In this document: piece by piece, positions 1-7,592 of the stretch
Layout: every line of letters begins with the position of its first letter
Position numbering within the stretch: position 1 is the first letter of the stretch
Source: Acinetobacter pittii ANC 4050
GTDB lineage: Bacteria; Pseudomonadota; Gammaproteobacteria; Pseudomonadales; Moraxellaceae
NCBI RefSeq assembly: GCF_000399685.1
Contig: NZ_KB976987.1
Location: forward strand, 1,751,184-1,815,183
DNA: 64,000 nt
Direction: 5' to 3'
Made by a program: the position numbers and the translations under genes
The notes under the pieces: model-generated
The model's database searches: none
What the model was told of the DNA's origin: nothing
What the model saw: only the letters and a program-made list of their open reading frames with translations

Positions 1-41
1 TAAATTCTTCATGTTCTTGATACCCTTTATCGACGAACATT

Positions 42-74
42 AAGCCTGATCCACGGAATCGGGCTTTTTTTTAT
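42..74 (+). terminator. Rho-independent terminator at the left edge
   Basis: Arms AAGCCTGAT (42-50) and ATCGGGCTT (58-66) pair with one G-U and are followed by a run of T. It presumably ends a gene lying left of the window. An open frame with a TAA at 41-43 may be the tail of that gene, but too little is visible to name it. Confidence 0.75.
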
Positions 75-249
75 TCCAATTTTTGTTTTGATAGCCTCTT
101 AGCAAATAATAATTGAGCTATCTCCCTTTTATTCTGCTACCTATAGAAACAAAATAAATTTAGCTTTGATCTCAACACCTTGATAAATCTATAAATAGTG
201 GCTTAAACACAATTTAAACTTTATCTATGCATCTGAAGATATAACTGAT

Positions 250-315
250 ATTATAACTATAGTTATTATTAGTCAATAACTATAGTTGTTTTACTCGATA
301 TAACTTTAGTTATAT
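250..315. promoter_or_regulatory. Three operator palindromes upstream of the S24 repressor
   Basis: Three near-identical palindromes are present. ATAACTATAGTTAT at 253-266 is perfect. AACTATAGTT at 278-287 is a perfect core. ATAACTTTAGTTAT at 300-313 has one central mismatch. Core centres lie 23 and 24 bp apart, about two helical turns, like the three-site operators of lambdoid repressors. They sit directly before the repressor gene, so autoregulation is the natural inference. A degenerate fourth copy, ATAACTTTAATTAT, lies after the gene at 1078-1091. Confidence 0.7.
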
Positions 316-345
316 ATTTGTTATAAGTTTGCTGGTGTGACCATT

Positions 346-1017
346 ATGGCTCTTAAAGATCGTTTGAAAGATTCTAGAATTAAAGCCAAAAAAACTCAGG
401 CTGAAGTGGCAGAAGCAGTAAAGATGTCTCAGCCAGCCTATCAGGCTTTAGAATCCGGGAAAAATTTGAAATCTGCGTTTCTTCCTTTAATTGCTCAGTT
501 TTTAGGTGTGGATGGTTATTGGTTAACAACTGGGAATACAGAAGATTCATTTAGAGAAAGCGACGTATTTAGCCCGACTGTGGTGAGTGCCGAATCTACC
601 GATCAATATGTTTGGATTGAGGTGGTAGAAGCTAACTTTTCTTGTGGTACGGGTGAATCTATCGAGTTTCACTTTGACGCAATTAATGGAAAGATTCCTT
701 TCCCTGCTTCATTCTTTAAAGAGAAACGCGTTGCTCAAGAATGCATGCGTATTATTAAAGCAAAGGGCGATAGCATGACAGACTACATTAAAGATGGAGA
801 TCTGGTAGGGATTGATATCTCTCAGACTGAAGTCATTGATGGTGAGATTTATGCGGTTTACTTTGCTGGCGAAGGAATGATTAAACAAATTTTTAAAGAA
901 GCAGATGGTTCTTTAATTTTGCATAGTTTAAATGAAAAATTTAGAGATCGGCGTGTAACTGAAGAGAACGGAAAGAACTTTAAAGTGATGGGCCGTCAGT
1001 TTTGGCGGGCAGGCTAA
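346..1017 (+). CDS. XRE-family repressor with S24 peptidase domain (phage CI/LexA type)
   Basis: The N-terminal third is a helix-turn-helix of the XRE type (KKTQAEVAEAVKMSQPAYQ). The C-terminal half is an S24 (LexA/CI/UmuD) fold, with the serine in KGDSM (about residue 143) and the lysine in EGMIKQIF (about residue 180) forming the usual Ser-Lys dyad. A Cys-Gly pair in NFSCGTGES (about 100-101) is in the right place for the self-cleavage bond. The ATG at 346 was chosen because GGTG lies 8 bases upstream; a GTG at 337 would add three residues. Family knowledge says such proteins silence phage or damage-response genes until RecA triggers cleavage. No other phage genes flank it, so it looks like an orphan or remnant repressor. 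Autoregulation through the three palindromes is inferred. Confidence 0.85.
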   Translation: MALKDRLKDSRIKAKKTQAEVAEAVKMSQPAYQALESGKNLKSAFLPLIAQFLGVDGYWLTTGNTEDSFRESDVFSPTVVSAESTDQYVWIEVVEANFSCGTGESIEFHFDAINGKIPFPASFFKEKRVAQECMRIIKAKGDSMTDYIKDGDLVGIDISQTEVIDGEIYAVYFAGEGMIKQIFKEADGSLILHSLNEKFRDRRVTEENGKNFKVMGRQFWRAG

Positions 1018-1111
1018 TTAAGCTATTAAATATAGCTAAAATAATAATTTGATTGCTTTAATAGCGTTTACCTTTATATAACTTTAATTATTTATATAAC
1101 GTGTAGACATA

Positions 1112-1147
1112 AAAAAACCTATCTCCATTAAAAGAGATAGGTTTTTT
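1112..1147. terminator. Bidirectional terminator between convergent genes
   Basis: AAAAAACCTATCTC (1112-1125) pairs perfectly with GAGATAGGTTTTTT (1134-1147) around an 8-base loop. A and T tracts on both sides let it end the repressor gene on the plus strand and the small gene on the minus strand. Confidence 0.85.
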
Positions 1148-1166
1148 GCTTTAACGCCTAACATGA

Positions 1167-1403
1167 TCAACAATACGTATTACTTAAACGATAAAGTTGA
1201 TTAAATCCAGCGTAGAAGCTTTTACCATCTTGGTTTAACTCAATTTCTTCACCAGACTGAAGTTGAATTTTTTTACCAACTTCGACCCAACGATATCCAT
1301 CGAGAGAGTTTTGCTTACGCACGTGAGGAACAATCCTCACATTAATTTCATTGCCATTTACGGCTGTGGCAATTAGCCACTCATTTACTATATTCACAAT
1401 CAT
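1167..1403 (-). CDS. Small hypothetical protein, 78 aa
   Basis: This is an open frame ending just before a strong shared terminator. The product is a soluble-looking, beta-rich protein (NVRIVPHV, YRWVEVGKKIQLQSGEEIEL) with no signal peptide or membrane segment, and I recognise no family. Support comes from its compact position between the terminator and the tRNA region and from ordinary codon use. Only a weak purine stretch precedes the ATG. It could be a lineage-specific core gene; no function can be assigned. Confidence 0.55.
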   Translation of the reverse strand: MIVNIVNEWLIATAVNGNEINVRIVPHVRKQNSLDGYRWVEVGKKIQLQSGEEIELNQDGKSFYAGFNQLYRLSNTYC

Positions 1404-1577
1404 TCACTCATCACTGAGCTCATGTGATTTAACGGTATTTAATTAGAACGCTAGATTTAAGGTATGGACAGTCAGTCTAGAATTTAATATTTAGCTTTAT
1501 ATAGGGTTATTTATAAGCTAATTGCTTTTCATAATTTTTGTATTATGAAAAGTGGTACATCACAGAGCATAATATTT

Positions 1578-1654
<77 letters not shown>

Positions 1655-1910
1655 ATTGGAAGTAAGCTTTATACGCCCATATATTTTATAAAGCAAACCT
1701 TATTTTTTAATCGGTTGTAATTATTAAGAATTATCTTTTTATTAATTTTTCATTTTAACCATTCGGTCTAAATAGCCATATCGATTTCCAGCATTTAGTT
1801 GTTTAAATTGTTGTATTTATTTTAAACAGAACCTGATATTCATAAACAGCAATTGCCTTGGGTGGGTGGCTTTTATACTATCTAGTTTGGCTCTTTAATC
1901 TTTAGTTCCT

Positions 1911-3176
1911 ATGTCTGAACCTCAGTTTTCCCTTAGTGAATATCTCGGCACAGTTCAGGAAGTTATCCGTCTGGCCTTTGATGAACCAGTTTGGGTAAAA
2001 GCAGAAATTCGAAATTTAAATGTTAAAGGTGGCCATTATTATCTAGAACTCGCAGAAAAAGATGCTGAGACAGATAAAGTCATTGCCAGTTGTAAAGCTA
2101 CAATCTGGAAATTTTCAGCAAGTAAAATTGTTTTAAAGTTTGAGCGTGAAACTGGTATCGAAATCTCAAGTGACTTAAATGTGCTTATTAAAATTAGAGC
2201 ACGTTTTGATCCTCAATACGGATTTTCGGTCAATATTGAAGAGATTGACTCAAGCTTTACATTGGGTGAAATTGCTAAACGTTATCAGCAAATTATTGAA
2301 CGACTCACTCAAGAAGGCTTAATTCATAAAAATAAACTCCTCCCTACTCCTTTTGATATCCAAAATGTTTTAGTGATTGCCCCTCAAAATGCAGCAGGCC
2401 TAGGCGACTTTAAAAAAGATGCAGATGCTCTAGAGAGAAATGGGGTTTGCCATTTTGTGTATCACAGCGCGACATTTCAAGGAAATACGGCTGCAACTAG
2501 CTTGATGGAGTCTTTAGGTTCAGGTTTAAGACAATGGGCAAGCACATTTACATTTCCACCAGACTTGATTGTGATTATTCGTGGTGGTGGTGCTGTCAAT
2601 GACTTGGCTTATTTAAATGATTATGAGCTTGCCGCCCTGCTCTGCAAACGCAGTGTACCGATTTGGGTAGGAATTGGTCATGAAAAAGACCGTACCATCT
2701 TAGATGAGATTGCACACCGTTCGTTTGATACACCAAGTAAAGTGATTGCTGGTATTCGCAACCATATTGTTGAGCGTGTTCAAGAAGCAGTAGATAGTCT
2801 ACAAACCATTAAGCTGCTTTCTCAGCATCAAATAACGACCTATCAAAGCAAGAATGATCAACTGCTTCATCACATTAAGTCATCCGCACAAAATCAACTT
2901 AACTCGGCGCATCGCCTGCTTGACCAGATGAGAGAACGGATTCAGTTCAGCTCACAGCAACAAGTTAAATTTTCATTAGCTCAAATCGAATCTTTAATGA
3001 AGGAAATTCTTTTGCAAAACCCGAAACAGGTCCAAGCCAAGGGCTATGCAATTGTCAGATCCGAAGGAAAAGCGATTCGCTCTATCCATCAAATTTCAAG
3101 TCCTGCCATTGCTATTGAAATGCAAGATGGTGTGGTTGAAGCCAACATTACACAGGTAATCCCAAATGAAGAATGA
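1911..3176 (+). CDS. xseA: Exodeoxyribonuclease VII large subunit
   Basis: XseA is the catalytic large subunit of ExoVII, which degrades single-stranded DNA in both directions into oligonucleotides in the cytoplasm. The protein (421 aa) starts with the OB-fold nucleic-acid-binding domain (SLSEYLGTVQEVI, VWVKAEI, about residues 5-100). The exonuclease VII core follows with VIAPQNAAGLGDFKKDA, DLIVIIRGGGAVNDL and VGIGHEKDRTILDEIAHRSFDTPSKV, then a coiled-coil region towards the C terminus. It is slightly shorter than the E. coli protein. Its stop overlaps the start of xseB by 11 bases, indicating translational coupling of the two subunits. Confidence 0.96.
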   Translation: MSEPQFSLSEYLGTVQEVIRLAFDEPVWVKAEIRNLNVKGGHYYLELAEKDAETDKVIASCKATIWKFSASKIVLKFERETGIEISSDLNVLIKIRARFDPQYGFSVNIEEIDSSFTLGEIAKRYQQIIERLTQEGLIHKNKLLPTPFDIQNVLVIAPQNAAGLGDFKKDADALERNGVCHFVYHSATFQGNTAATSLMESLGSGLRQWASTFTFPPDLIVIIRGGGAVNDLAYLNDYELAALLCKRSVPIWVGIGHEKDRTILDEIAHRSFDTPSKVIAGIRNHIVERVQEAVDSLQTIKLLSQHQITTYQSKNDQLLHHIKSSAQNQLNSAHRLLDQMRERIQFSSQQQVKFSLAQIESLMKEILLQNPKQVQAKGYAIVRSEGKAIRSIHQISSPAIAIEMQDGVVEANITQVIPNEE

Positions 3177-3360
3177 AGAGTTAACGTTTAAGGACGGCCA
3201 TGACATTTTGAAGAAAAATGCCGAATTATTAGAATCTCAAGAAAGCCCTGATATTGATAATTTAATGAAAATTGTTGAAGAATCGATTAGTGCTTATAAA
3301 GCGTGTAAGTCACGTATAGAAGCTGTTCAGCAAGCTTTAGATGAAACATTTAAAGAATAA
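3166..3360 (+). CDS. xseB: Exodeoxyribonuclease VII small subunit
   Basis: XseB is the small helical subunit that assembles in several copies around XseA and is needed for ExoVII activity. The 64-aa product fits the family in size and shows the expected two-helix pattern (LTFKDGHDILKKNAELLES, LMKIVEESISAYKACKSRIEAVQQAL). Its ATG lies inside the end of xseA in another frame. A hairpin 12 bases after the stop closes the operon. Confidence 0.92.
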   Translation: MKNEELTFKDGHDILKKNAELLESQESPDIDNLMKIVEESISAYKACKSRIEAVQQALDETFKE

Positions 3361-3372
3361 CTTGAATAGAAA

Positions 3373-3408
3373 AAGCCCATTCCTACTTCTCATTGAAGGA
3401 ATGGGCTT
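3373..3408. terminator. Hairpin after xseB
   Basis: A perfect 12-bp stem, AAGCCCATTCCT (3373-3384) with AGGAATGGGCTT (3397-3408). The A run is on its left side and no T run follows on the plus strand. It is therefore a better intrinsic terminator for minus-strand transcription, though it can also end xseAB mRNA. Confidence 0.7.
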
Positions 3409-3434
3409 AGTGAAATCCACTTAATCCTGAAATA

Positions 3435-3462
3435 CAAAAGTGTGGATTAGGTCACACTTTTG
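3435..3462. repeat. Perfect 10-bp inverted repeat in an intergenic gap
   Basis: CAAAAGTGTG (3435-3444) and CACACTTTTG (3453-3462) are exact inverted repeats around 8 bases. No T tract follows. It could be an operator or an RNA hairpin downstream of the xseB terminator. Nothing else is seen between 3409 and 3622. Confidence 0.5.
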
Positions 3463-3622
3463 CACAGGCATAGTCCCATAATCATTTTAGATGTTCAATA
3501 TTTTAATTGTGTCTGTACGTTAATTTGACTTAATTTTCACCAAAACTTAACTAAAATTTCTATTGTTAAGATCAAACCAGACACAAGCTCTACTCATGAT
3601 TATCGTAAACTTAATTTAAGAC

Positions 3623-3841
3623 CTATTCCTCGCTGAAAGGTCCAATTAATTGATAAATTTTGCCATCTTTTGGATTTTCATAGAGCAAATCCATATTAGG
3701 CAAAATAATATCATCATTAATTTCAATATGTTCAACGCTCTTATGAAGTTCAAGTGCGTGATCATTCATTGGTCTAACTTTTGCCAAAGCAATTGATTCT
3801 TTATCAAACTGATCCTTGATAATTACTTTTAATCTTGTCAT
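3623..3841 (-). CDS. Small hypothetical protein, 72 aa
   Basis: The minus-strand gene is preceded by a good ribosome-binding site (AGGAGA, visible in reverse just before 3841). The product is small, acidic and soluble, without a signal or membrane segment (VIIKDQFDKESIALAKVRPMND, IYQLIGPFSEE). I do not recognise the family. It lies 47 bases downstream of the LysE-type exporter on the same strand, so the two may be co-transcribed. Confidence 0.65.
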   Translation of the reverse strand: MTRLKVIIKDQFDKESIALAKVRPMNDHALELHKSVEHIEINDDIILPNMDLLYENPKDGKIYQLIGPFSEE

Positions 3842-3888
3842 GAAAATCTCCTGAAAATTAAATTTTTAATATAAATAATGGGTTAAGT

Positions 3889-4488
3889 TTAAAATGAGCT
3901 AATCGCAGAATAGCCGATTGGCATAGCAAAAAAAGTTAAGATAAATGCAGCCGTACGTTGTAAATTACGTTGGTTTAACCAAGTTACTTTGTTTGAAATT
4001 AATACGGTTCCAAAAGCAATCCATAAAAATGCAATGGGTGTAATTAATGATAAAAAAACAGCAATATGAACAAAATATACGTGAAGCACTTCCCATGCTG
4101 CATGTGGAAAAATAGCAGAAGCAAAGAGTAAAGCTTTAGGATTTAAAAGTGTTGCGACAAATAAGGCCTTAGGCGTAATCAGTGGGGTGTCTAATTTGAT
4201 GTCATTTGTTGATGTTATCCAAAGTTTAAATGCAAGATAGAGAATAAAAGTTGCACTTATTAACTTTAATAAGGCAGGAAGCCAAGGGATAAAATGTGAA
4301 ACTGACTCCAGCAGAATACCCCAAGAAGTAATTGCAATGAGATAACCCATCACTTCAGCAGGAATAAGTTTAAGAGACTGCTTCACCCCTGCTTGTATTC
4401 CAGCTGAGGCTAACAATGTATTTGTTGGGCCTGGAGTCAACAAAATGGTGACCACAAGTCCAATAAACATAAATGACACCATAGGCAA
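3889..4488 (-). CDS. LysE/RhtB-family amino-acid exporter
   Basis: A 199-aa integral membrane protein with about six hydrophobic segments and the N-terminal LysE/RhtB signature TPGPTNTLLASAGIQAG (about residues 18-34). The size matches the family (about 200 aa), whose members export amino acids or related small molecules across the inner membrane by proton antiport. The second half carries the usual NPKALLFASAIFP repeat motif. The substrate cannot be told from sequence. Confidence 0.88.
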   Translation of the reverse strand: MPMVSFMFIGLVVTILLTPGPTNTLLASAGIQAGVKQSLKLIPAEVMGYLIAITSWGILLESVSHFIPWLPALLKLISATFILYLAFKLWITSTNDIKLDTPLITPKALFVATLLNPKALLFASAIFPHAAWEVLHVYFVHIAVFLSLITPIAFLWIAFGTVLISNKVTWLNQRNLQRTAAFILTFFAMPIGYSAISSF

Positions 4489-4922
4489 CGAACTCTTTAG
4501 TTATGCTAGGCGAAATATGTCAAAAAGGAATATCTATTGTCGACAAAATGGTTGTAACAAGAAATATTAATATTTAATTATTTATTTTTAAAACAATTAA
4601 TTAAGTTAAACTGACCTTAAATTCACTTACAGTTTCAACAATTTTAAATATGCAAAATTGATCACAAAAATAGAAAATAACGAGCTATTTTTACTAGCTT
4701 ATAAAAAAACTAACTCGAGATTTTCGCTCAAAAAAATAAGCTGTAATTTTTAATATATTGCACTCATTTAGTTTACTTAATAATCGTTTTTCTTACTTGA
4801 AATTTTCAAATTGATCAATATATAAACAACTAGAAATCGTGATTTTACTGAATATGATGTCTTGCTCCCCATCAATTCATTGATCGCCGCTTTCATCACA
4901 TAAATCAGATGATCGAGGATGC
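4489..4922. other. A+T-rich intergenic region with clustered palindromes
   Basis: No gene is seen in this 434-base gap between divergent genes. It is strongly A+T-rich and holds three short palindromes on the side of the gene at 4923: TTGAAATTTTCAA (4797-4809), TTGATCAA (4811-4818) and ATCAATTCATTGAT (4871-4884). These look like operator sites, but no regulator is encoded next to them. Confidence 0.45.
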
Positions 4923-5252
4923 ATGATGAATGCTTATGTTCGCCCTCATCCAGATGGTTTTAAATCTTATTTAGGAAAGAATCAGAAAACCGGACTCTAC
5001 ATTGTACGAGTGGGTTGGACGATTTATGAAATGAATGGCAATGGCTCTGTTTTGTACATTGTCAAAAATGAAGATACGATTCCGTTGGATGTAGAAAAGT
5101 TTAAAACTGACCGTCCCAAAATTTATGCTGCTCTTCTAAGCGAAGTTCAGTTTCAACGCAAGAAACAACTTGCGATTGATCTCCAACAATCAAACATCCC
5201 TTCTTATGATCGTAAAGCCTACAAAAAACGCCGTGGCTTTATCAACTCTTAA
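4923..5252 (+). CDS. Hypothetical protein, 109 aa
   Basis: The gene starts with two consecutive ATGs preceded by GAGG and ends 28 bases before a strong terminator, so it is probably real. The product has a beta-rich N-terminal half (GLYIVRVGWTIYEMNGNGSVLYIV) and a very basic C terminus (YDRKAYKKRRGFINS), suggesting nucleic-acid contact, but I do not recognise the family. No signal peptide or membrane segment is visible. Palindromes upstream may regulate it. Confidence 0.65.
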   Translation: MMNAYVRPHPDGFKSYLGKNQKTGLYIVRVGWTIYEMNGNGSVLYIVKNEDTIPLDVEKFKTDRPKIYAALLSEVQFQRKKQLAIDLQQSNIPSYDRKAYKKRRGFINS

Positions 5253-5280
5253 ACATATTTTCCTCTGTAAATTCATATAG

Positions 5281-5304
5281 AAAAAGCACCCTCGGGTGCT
5301 TTTT
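5281..5304. terminator. Bidirectional terminator between convergent genes
   Basis: AAAAAGCACCC (5281-5291) and GGGTGCTTTTT (5294-5304) form a perfect 11-bp stem with a very short loop and A/T tails on both sides. It serves the gene ending at 5252 and the convergent small ORF ending at 5308. Confidence 0.9.
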
Positions 5305-5307
5305 CCT

Positions 5308-5424
5308 TTAACGACCTGTTGCGATTAATACGAACATACTCAGTATTAGTGTGCTTAATGATCGTTTGCAATGTATGTGGACTTCATGCTCAGCTCCGTG
5401 AGCGTATTGATTAACGTTTTCCAT
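5308..5424 (-). CDS. Candidate small membrane peptide, 38 aa
   Basis: An ATG on the minus strand at 5424 opens a 38-codon frame ending with TAA at 5308, three bases before a strong bidirectional terminator. The peptide has a charged, histidine-rich N-terminal half (NQYAHGAEHEVHIHCKR) followed by one hydrophobic segment (LSTLILSMFVLIATG, about residues 23-37), the layout of a single-pass inner-membrane small protein. A GGG lies about 9 bases before the ATG. Too short for ordinary gene finders. Function unknown; His and Cys residues could bind metal, which would fit the copper genes next door, but that is speculation. Confidence 0.5.
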   Translation of the reverse strand: MENVNQYAHGAEHEVHIHCKRSLSTLILSMFVLIATGR

Positions 5425-5727
5425 TTCGTGTGCCCTTAAAGTTCACACTGATAATTTGCACAAATTTCAAACAATAAGAAATTAGCCAAAAGTATTATAT
5501 CGAATCAAATTTTAAACCTAATTTTTTAATTGGTATTTTGCGTTTTATAAATCAACTCGAACCGATCTACACACAGGAGATGTAACATTCTTATACGAGG
5601 TTAACTGCCTATTGAGTGTTTGTAGACCTTTCATTTCAAACTCACCTGCCAAAGAAATGATTTTATAAAATGAAAAAAGATAACAATATTCTATTTTTTA
5701 ATAATAGTCTTCGACAGGAGAACTCTT

Positions 5728-6084
5728 ATGGAAATGCAACAAGAAACCGATCCTTCTTTATTTTGTGATACCTCTACCTCAATCCAAGCCTGCATTGAAT
5801 GTATGATTGCCTGCAAAACCTGTGCAGCAGCCTGTTTGCAAGAAGAACATGTAAGTATGATGCGTGAATGTATTAAGCATTGCATGACATGTGTAGAGAT
5901 CTGCCAACTTTGTACGTCTTTAGAGTTAAGAAACTCTGAATTAGCAGAGCCAGCAATGCAACTTTGCGCAAACGCATGTCAACTCTGTGCAGCAGAATGC
6001 AGCAAACATGAGCATGAACACTGCCAGATCTGTGCAAAAGCATGTTTAGCGTGTGCTAAAGCTTGTCTTGCCTATCGTGCCTAA
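5728..6084 (+). CDS. Four-helix-bundle copper-storage-like protein, 20 cysteines
   Basis: The 118-aa product contains 20 cysteines arranged as CxxxC, CxxC and CxxxxxxC patterns along predicted helices (ACIECMIACKTCAAAC, CIKHCMTCVEICQLC, CANACQLCAAEC, CQICAKACLACAKAC). This is the pattern of the Csp/DUF326 cytosolic copper-storage proteins, in which the cysteines line a four-helix bundle and hold many Cu(I) ions. No Tat or Sec signal is seen, so it should be cytosolic. It is preceded by a good ribosome-binding site (AGGAG) and sits beside the copper efflux genes. A hairpin follows at 6103-6129. Confidence 0.88.
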   Translation: MEMQQETDPSLFCDTSTSIQACIECMIACKTCAAACLQEEHVSMMRECIKHCMTCVEICQLCTSLELRNSELAEPAMQLCANACQLCAAECSKHEHEHCQICAKACLACAKACLAYRA

Positions 6085-6102
6085 ATAATTTTTCAGATAT
6101 AA

Positions 6103-6129
6103 AGCCTACGCGTCTTTAGATCGTAGGCT
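6103..6129 (+). terminator. Hairpin after the copper-storage-like gene
   Basis: AGCCTACG (6103-6110) pairs with CGTAGGCT (6122-6129), 18 bases after the stop codon. The tail is only A/T-rich, so the terminator is of moderate quality. Confidence 0.6.
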
Positions 6130-6196
6130 AATTAAAATATTTTAAATAACAATAAATTATTTATTTTTTATTTAAGGATTACTTTTTTATAGGCAT

Positions 6197-6300
6197 AAAA
6201 AAAACCCGCATCTTGGGGAAAATGCAGGCTCTTAGATCTCCCACAACGACCATGAGTTCATTATTAAACTTGAACTTTAAACCGTTAACTAAATGTACAG
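6197..6300 (-). ncRNA. Candidate minus-strand small RNA or leader with Trp-codon ORF
   Basis: On the minus strand a hairpin (ATGCAGG at 6222-6228 with CCCGCAT at 6205-6211, one G-U) is followed by eight U (6204-6197), a good intrinsic terminator. Just upstream is a nine-codon ORF (6261 to 6232) reading MNSWSLWEI with two Trp codons, the layout of a tryptophan attenuator leader. No trp gene lies downstream; only the antisense side of the copper-storage gene does. It may be a free small RNA or a displaced leader. The 5' end is not defined by a clear promoter, so the right boundary is approximate. Confidence 0.45.
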
Positions 6301-6430
6301 CGAATAAAAATAAAAAGCAATACAGAATAGTCTGTATATTTGAAATATTTTATTATTTTTACATTACTTTTTCATAAATAATTTAAAAATATAAGCTAAC
6401 TCTACATAAGAAATAGTTTTTACAGGCATT

Positions 6431-6594
6431 AAAAAAAGCCCGTTTCACGGGCTTTTCTGCAACGGTGAGCAATCTAAGATTTGTGTCTATCCATCTCTTG
6501 GTTTGCTCTTTGCTAGCTATATGTAAGGTCTTATCGTATCTTTTGCCCTGTCCCAAGTTTCCCTGTAGATCGAGGAGATATTACGATTACCTTA
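6431..6594 (-). ncRNA. Candidate minus-strand small RNA of about 160 nt
   Basis: The minus strand carries an extended -10 element TGCTATAAC (6609-6601) and, about 160 bases on, a perfect 10-bp hairpin (ACGGGCTTTT at 6447-6456 with AAAAGCCCGT at 6434-6443) followed by seven U (6437-6431). No long reading frame lies between. Promoter plus terminator without an ORF suggests a free small RNA. The family is not recognised. Its terminator flank (TTTTTTTAATGCCTG) resembles that of the RNA at 6197 (TTTTTTTTATGCCT), so the two may be related copies. Confidence 0.55.
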
Positions 6595-6680
6595 AGTACA
6601 GTTATAGCACATTATTTATTCATGGCTAGTGCTGTTCACGTTTTTTTACAAATGAATAAAATTCGATCTAACCTTAATAT

Positions 6681-7091
6681 TTAAGGGTTTTCTACCCCAT
6701 TTTGATATTGGCGAGCATTATCGCAAATTGGATACCACTTCACTTTTGAAGACACAAAAGCATGAGAAATTAACGATGTCGATATTTCTTCATTAATCAG
6801 CCCTACCCTTAAACGCACCACATCAGGTTTATCTAGACGTTCACTCCAGATCGGTGAACCACAGGTTTTACAGAACACTCTCTTTTTATTTGGCGATGCA
6901 AAATAAGCTTGTAAAAGATTTTCACCTTGCACAATATCTAAGTCACTTTTTTGTACTTGGGTAATGGCAGCAAAAGCAGCCCCTTGTGCTTTTTGACATT
7001 GTGTACAATGACAAACCATGATGGGTTCTAATTCGCTATTAATTTGTAGTTGAATCCCATTACAAAGACAAGAAGCTGTATAAGTCATCAT
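6681..7091 (-). CDS. GFA-domain (CENP-V/GFA family) zinc protein
   Basis: The 136-aa product matches the GFA fold, with zinc ligands in SCLCNGI (near residue 8), CHCTQC (about 27-32) and CKTCGSPIW (about 75). The family is named after glutathione-dependent formaldehyde-activating enzyme, but most members have no proven activity. A good ribosome-binding site (AAGGA) precedes the paired ATGs. It lies 24 bases downstream of cueR on the same strand and is probably the last gene of copA-cueR-gfa. A thiol/metal role would fit that setting; this is inference. Confidence 0.85.
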   Translation of the reverse strand: MMTYTASCLCNGIQLQINSELEPIMVCHCTQCQKAQGAAFAAITQVQKSDLDIVQGENLLQAYFASPNKKRVFCKTCGSPIWSERLDKPDVVRLRVGLINEEISTSLISHAFVSSKVKWYPICDNARQYQNGVENP

Positions 7092-7115
7092 TTTTCCTTT
7101 TTATTTTTATAAGTT

Positions 7116-7517
7116 TTAGCTTACACCCACACCTTTTTCAATGTGATCTAAGATGGCACAAGAAGCTTGTTGGTTACCACAGCAATCATCGGCTGAAGCC
7201 TGCAAAATATTAACCATCTCTTGTAAATGAGCGATTTTTTGTTTTAACTCGGCAATATGTTTTACCGTTAAGGCTTTCACTTCTGCACTATGCCGATCTG
7301 TGTTTTTCCAAAGCGAAATAAGTTCTTTCATCTGTTCTGATGAAAAACCTAACTCTCTCGCATGTTTTAAAAAGTTTAAAGTTTTAAGGTCTGTTTCTGA
7401 ATAAATGCGATAGCCAGAAGCAGAACGCTGAGCTGCTTCAAGTAAACCGATTTCTTCATAGTAGCGAATCATTTTCGCTGAAATGCCTGAATGTTTGGAT
7501 GCCTGACCGATATTCAT
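7116..7517 (-). CDS. cueR: CueR-type copper-responsive MerR-family activator
   Basis: The N-terminal winged helix (MNIGQASKHSGISAKMIRYYEEIGLL) and following dimerisation helix are MerR-type. The C-terminal loop has the two metal-binding cysteines in DDCCGNQQASC, spaced as in CueR. CueR binds Cu(I) and untwists promoters that have a 19-bp spacer. Start chosen at the ATG at 7517, six bases after GAGG; a TTG at 7529 would add four residues. It lies 75 bases downstream of copA on the same strand. Its likely targets are the two CueR-type promoters at 10107-10137 and 10161-10191. Confidence 0.93.
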   Translation of the reverse strand: MNIGQASKHSGISAKMIRYYEEIGLLEAAQRSASGYRIYSETDLKTLNFLKHARELGFSSEQMKELISLWKNTDRHSAEVKALTVKHIAELKQKIAHLQEMVNILQASADDCCGNQQASCAILDHIEKGVGVS

Positions 7518-7592
7518 CTCACACCTCAAATATTAAATTTGGTTTAAGACCTGCTGTCATGATCTTAAACCAAAAGTTGATTTTCAGCACCC

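Noticed and set aside
5691-5885. Antisense ORF over the 20-cysteine copper-storage-like gene
   Set aside because: It overlaps a clearly coding, motif-rich gene and has no initiation signal.
6197-6261. A working tryptophan attenuator controlling a downstream operon
   Set aside because: No trp or other amino-acid gene follows on the minus strand, so only a small RNA or relic can be supported.
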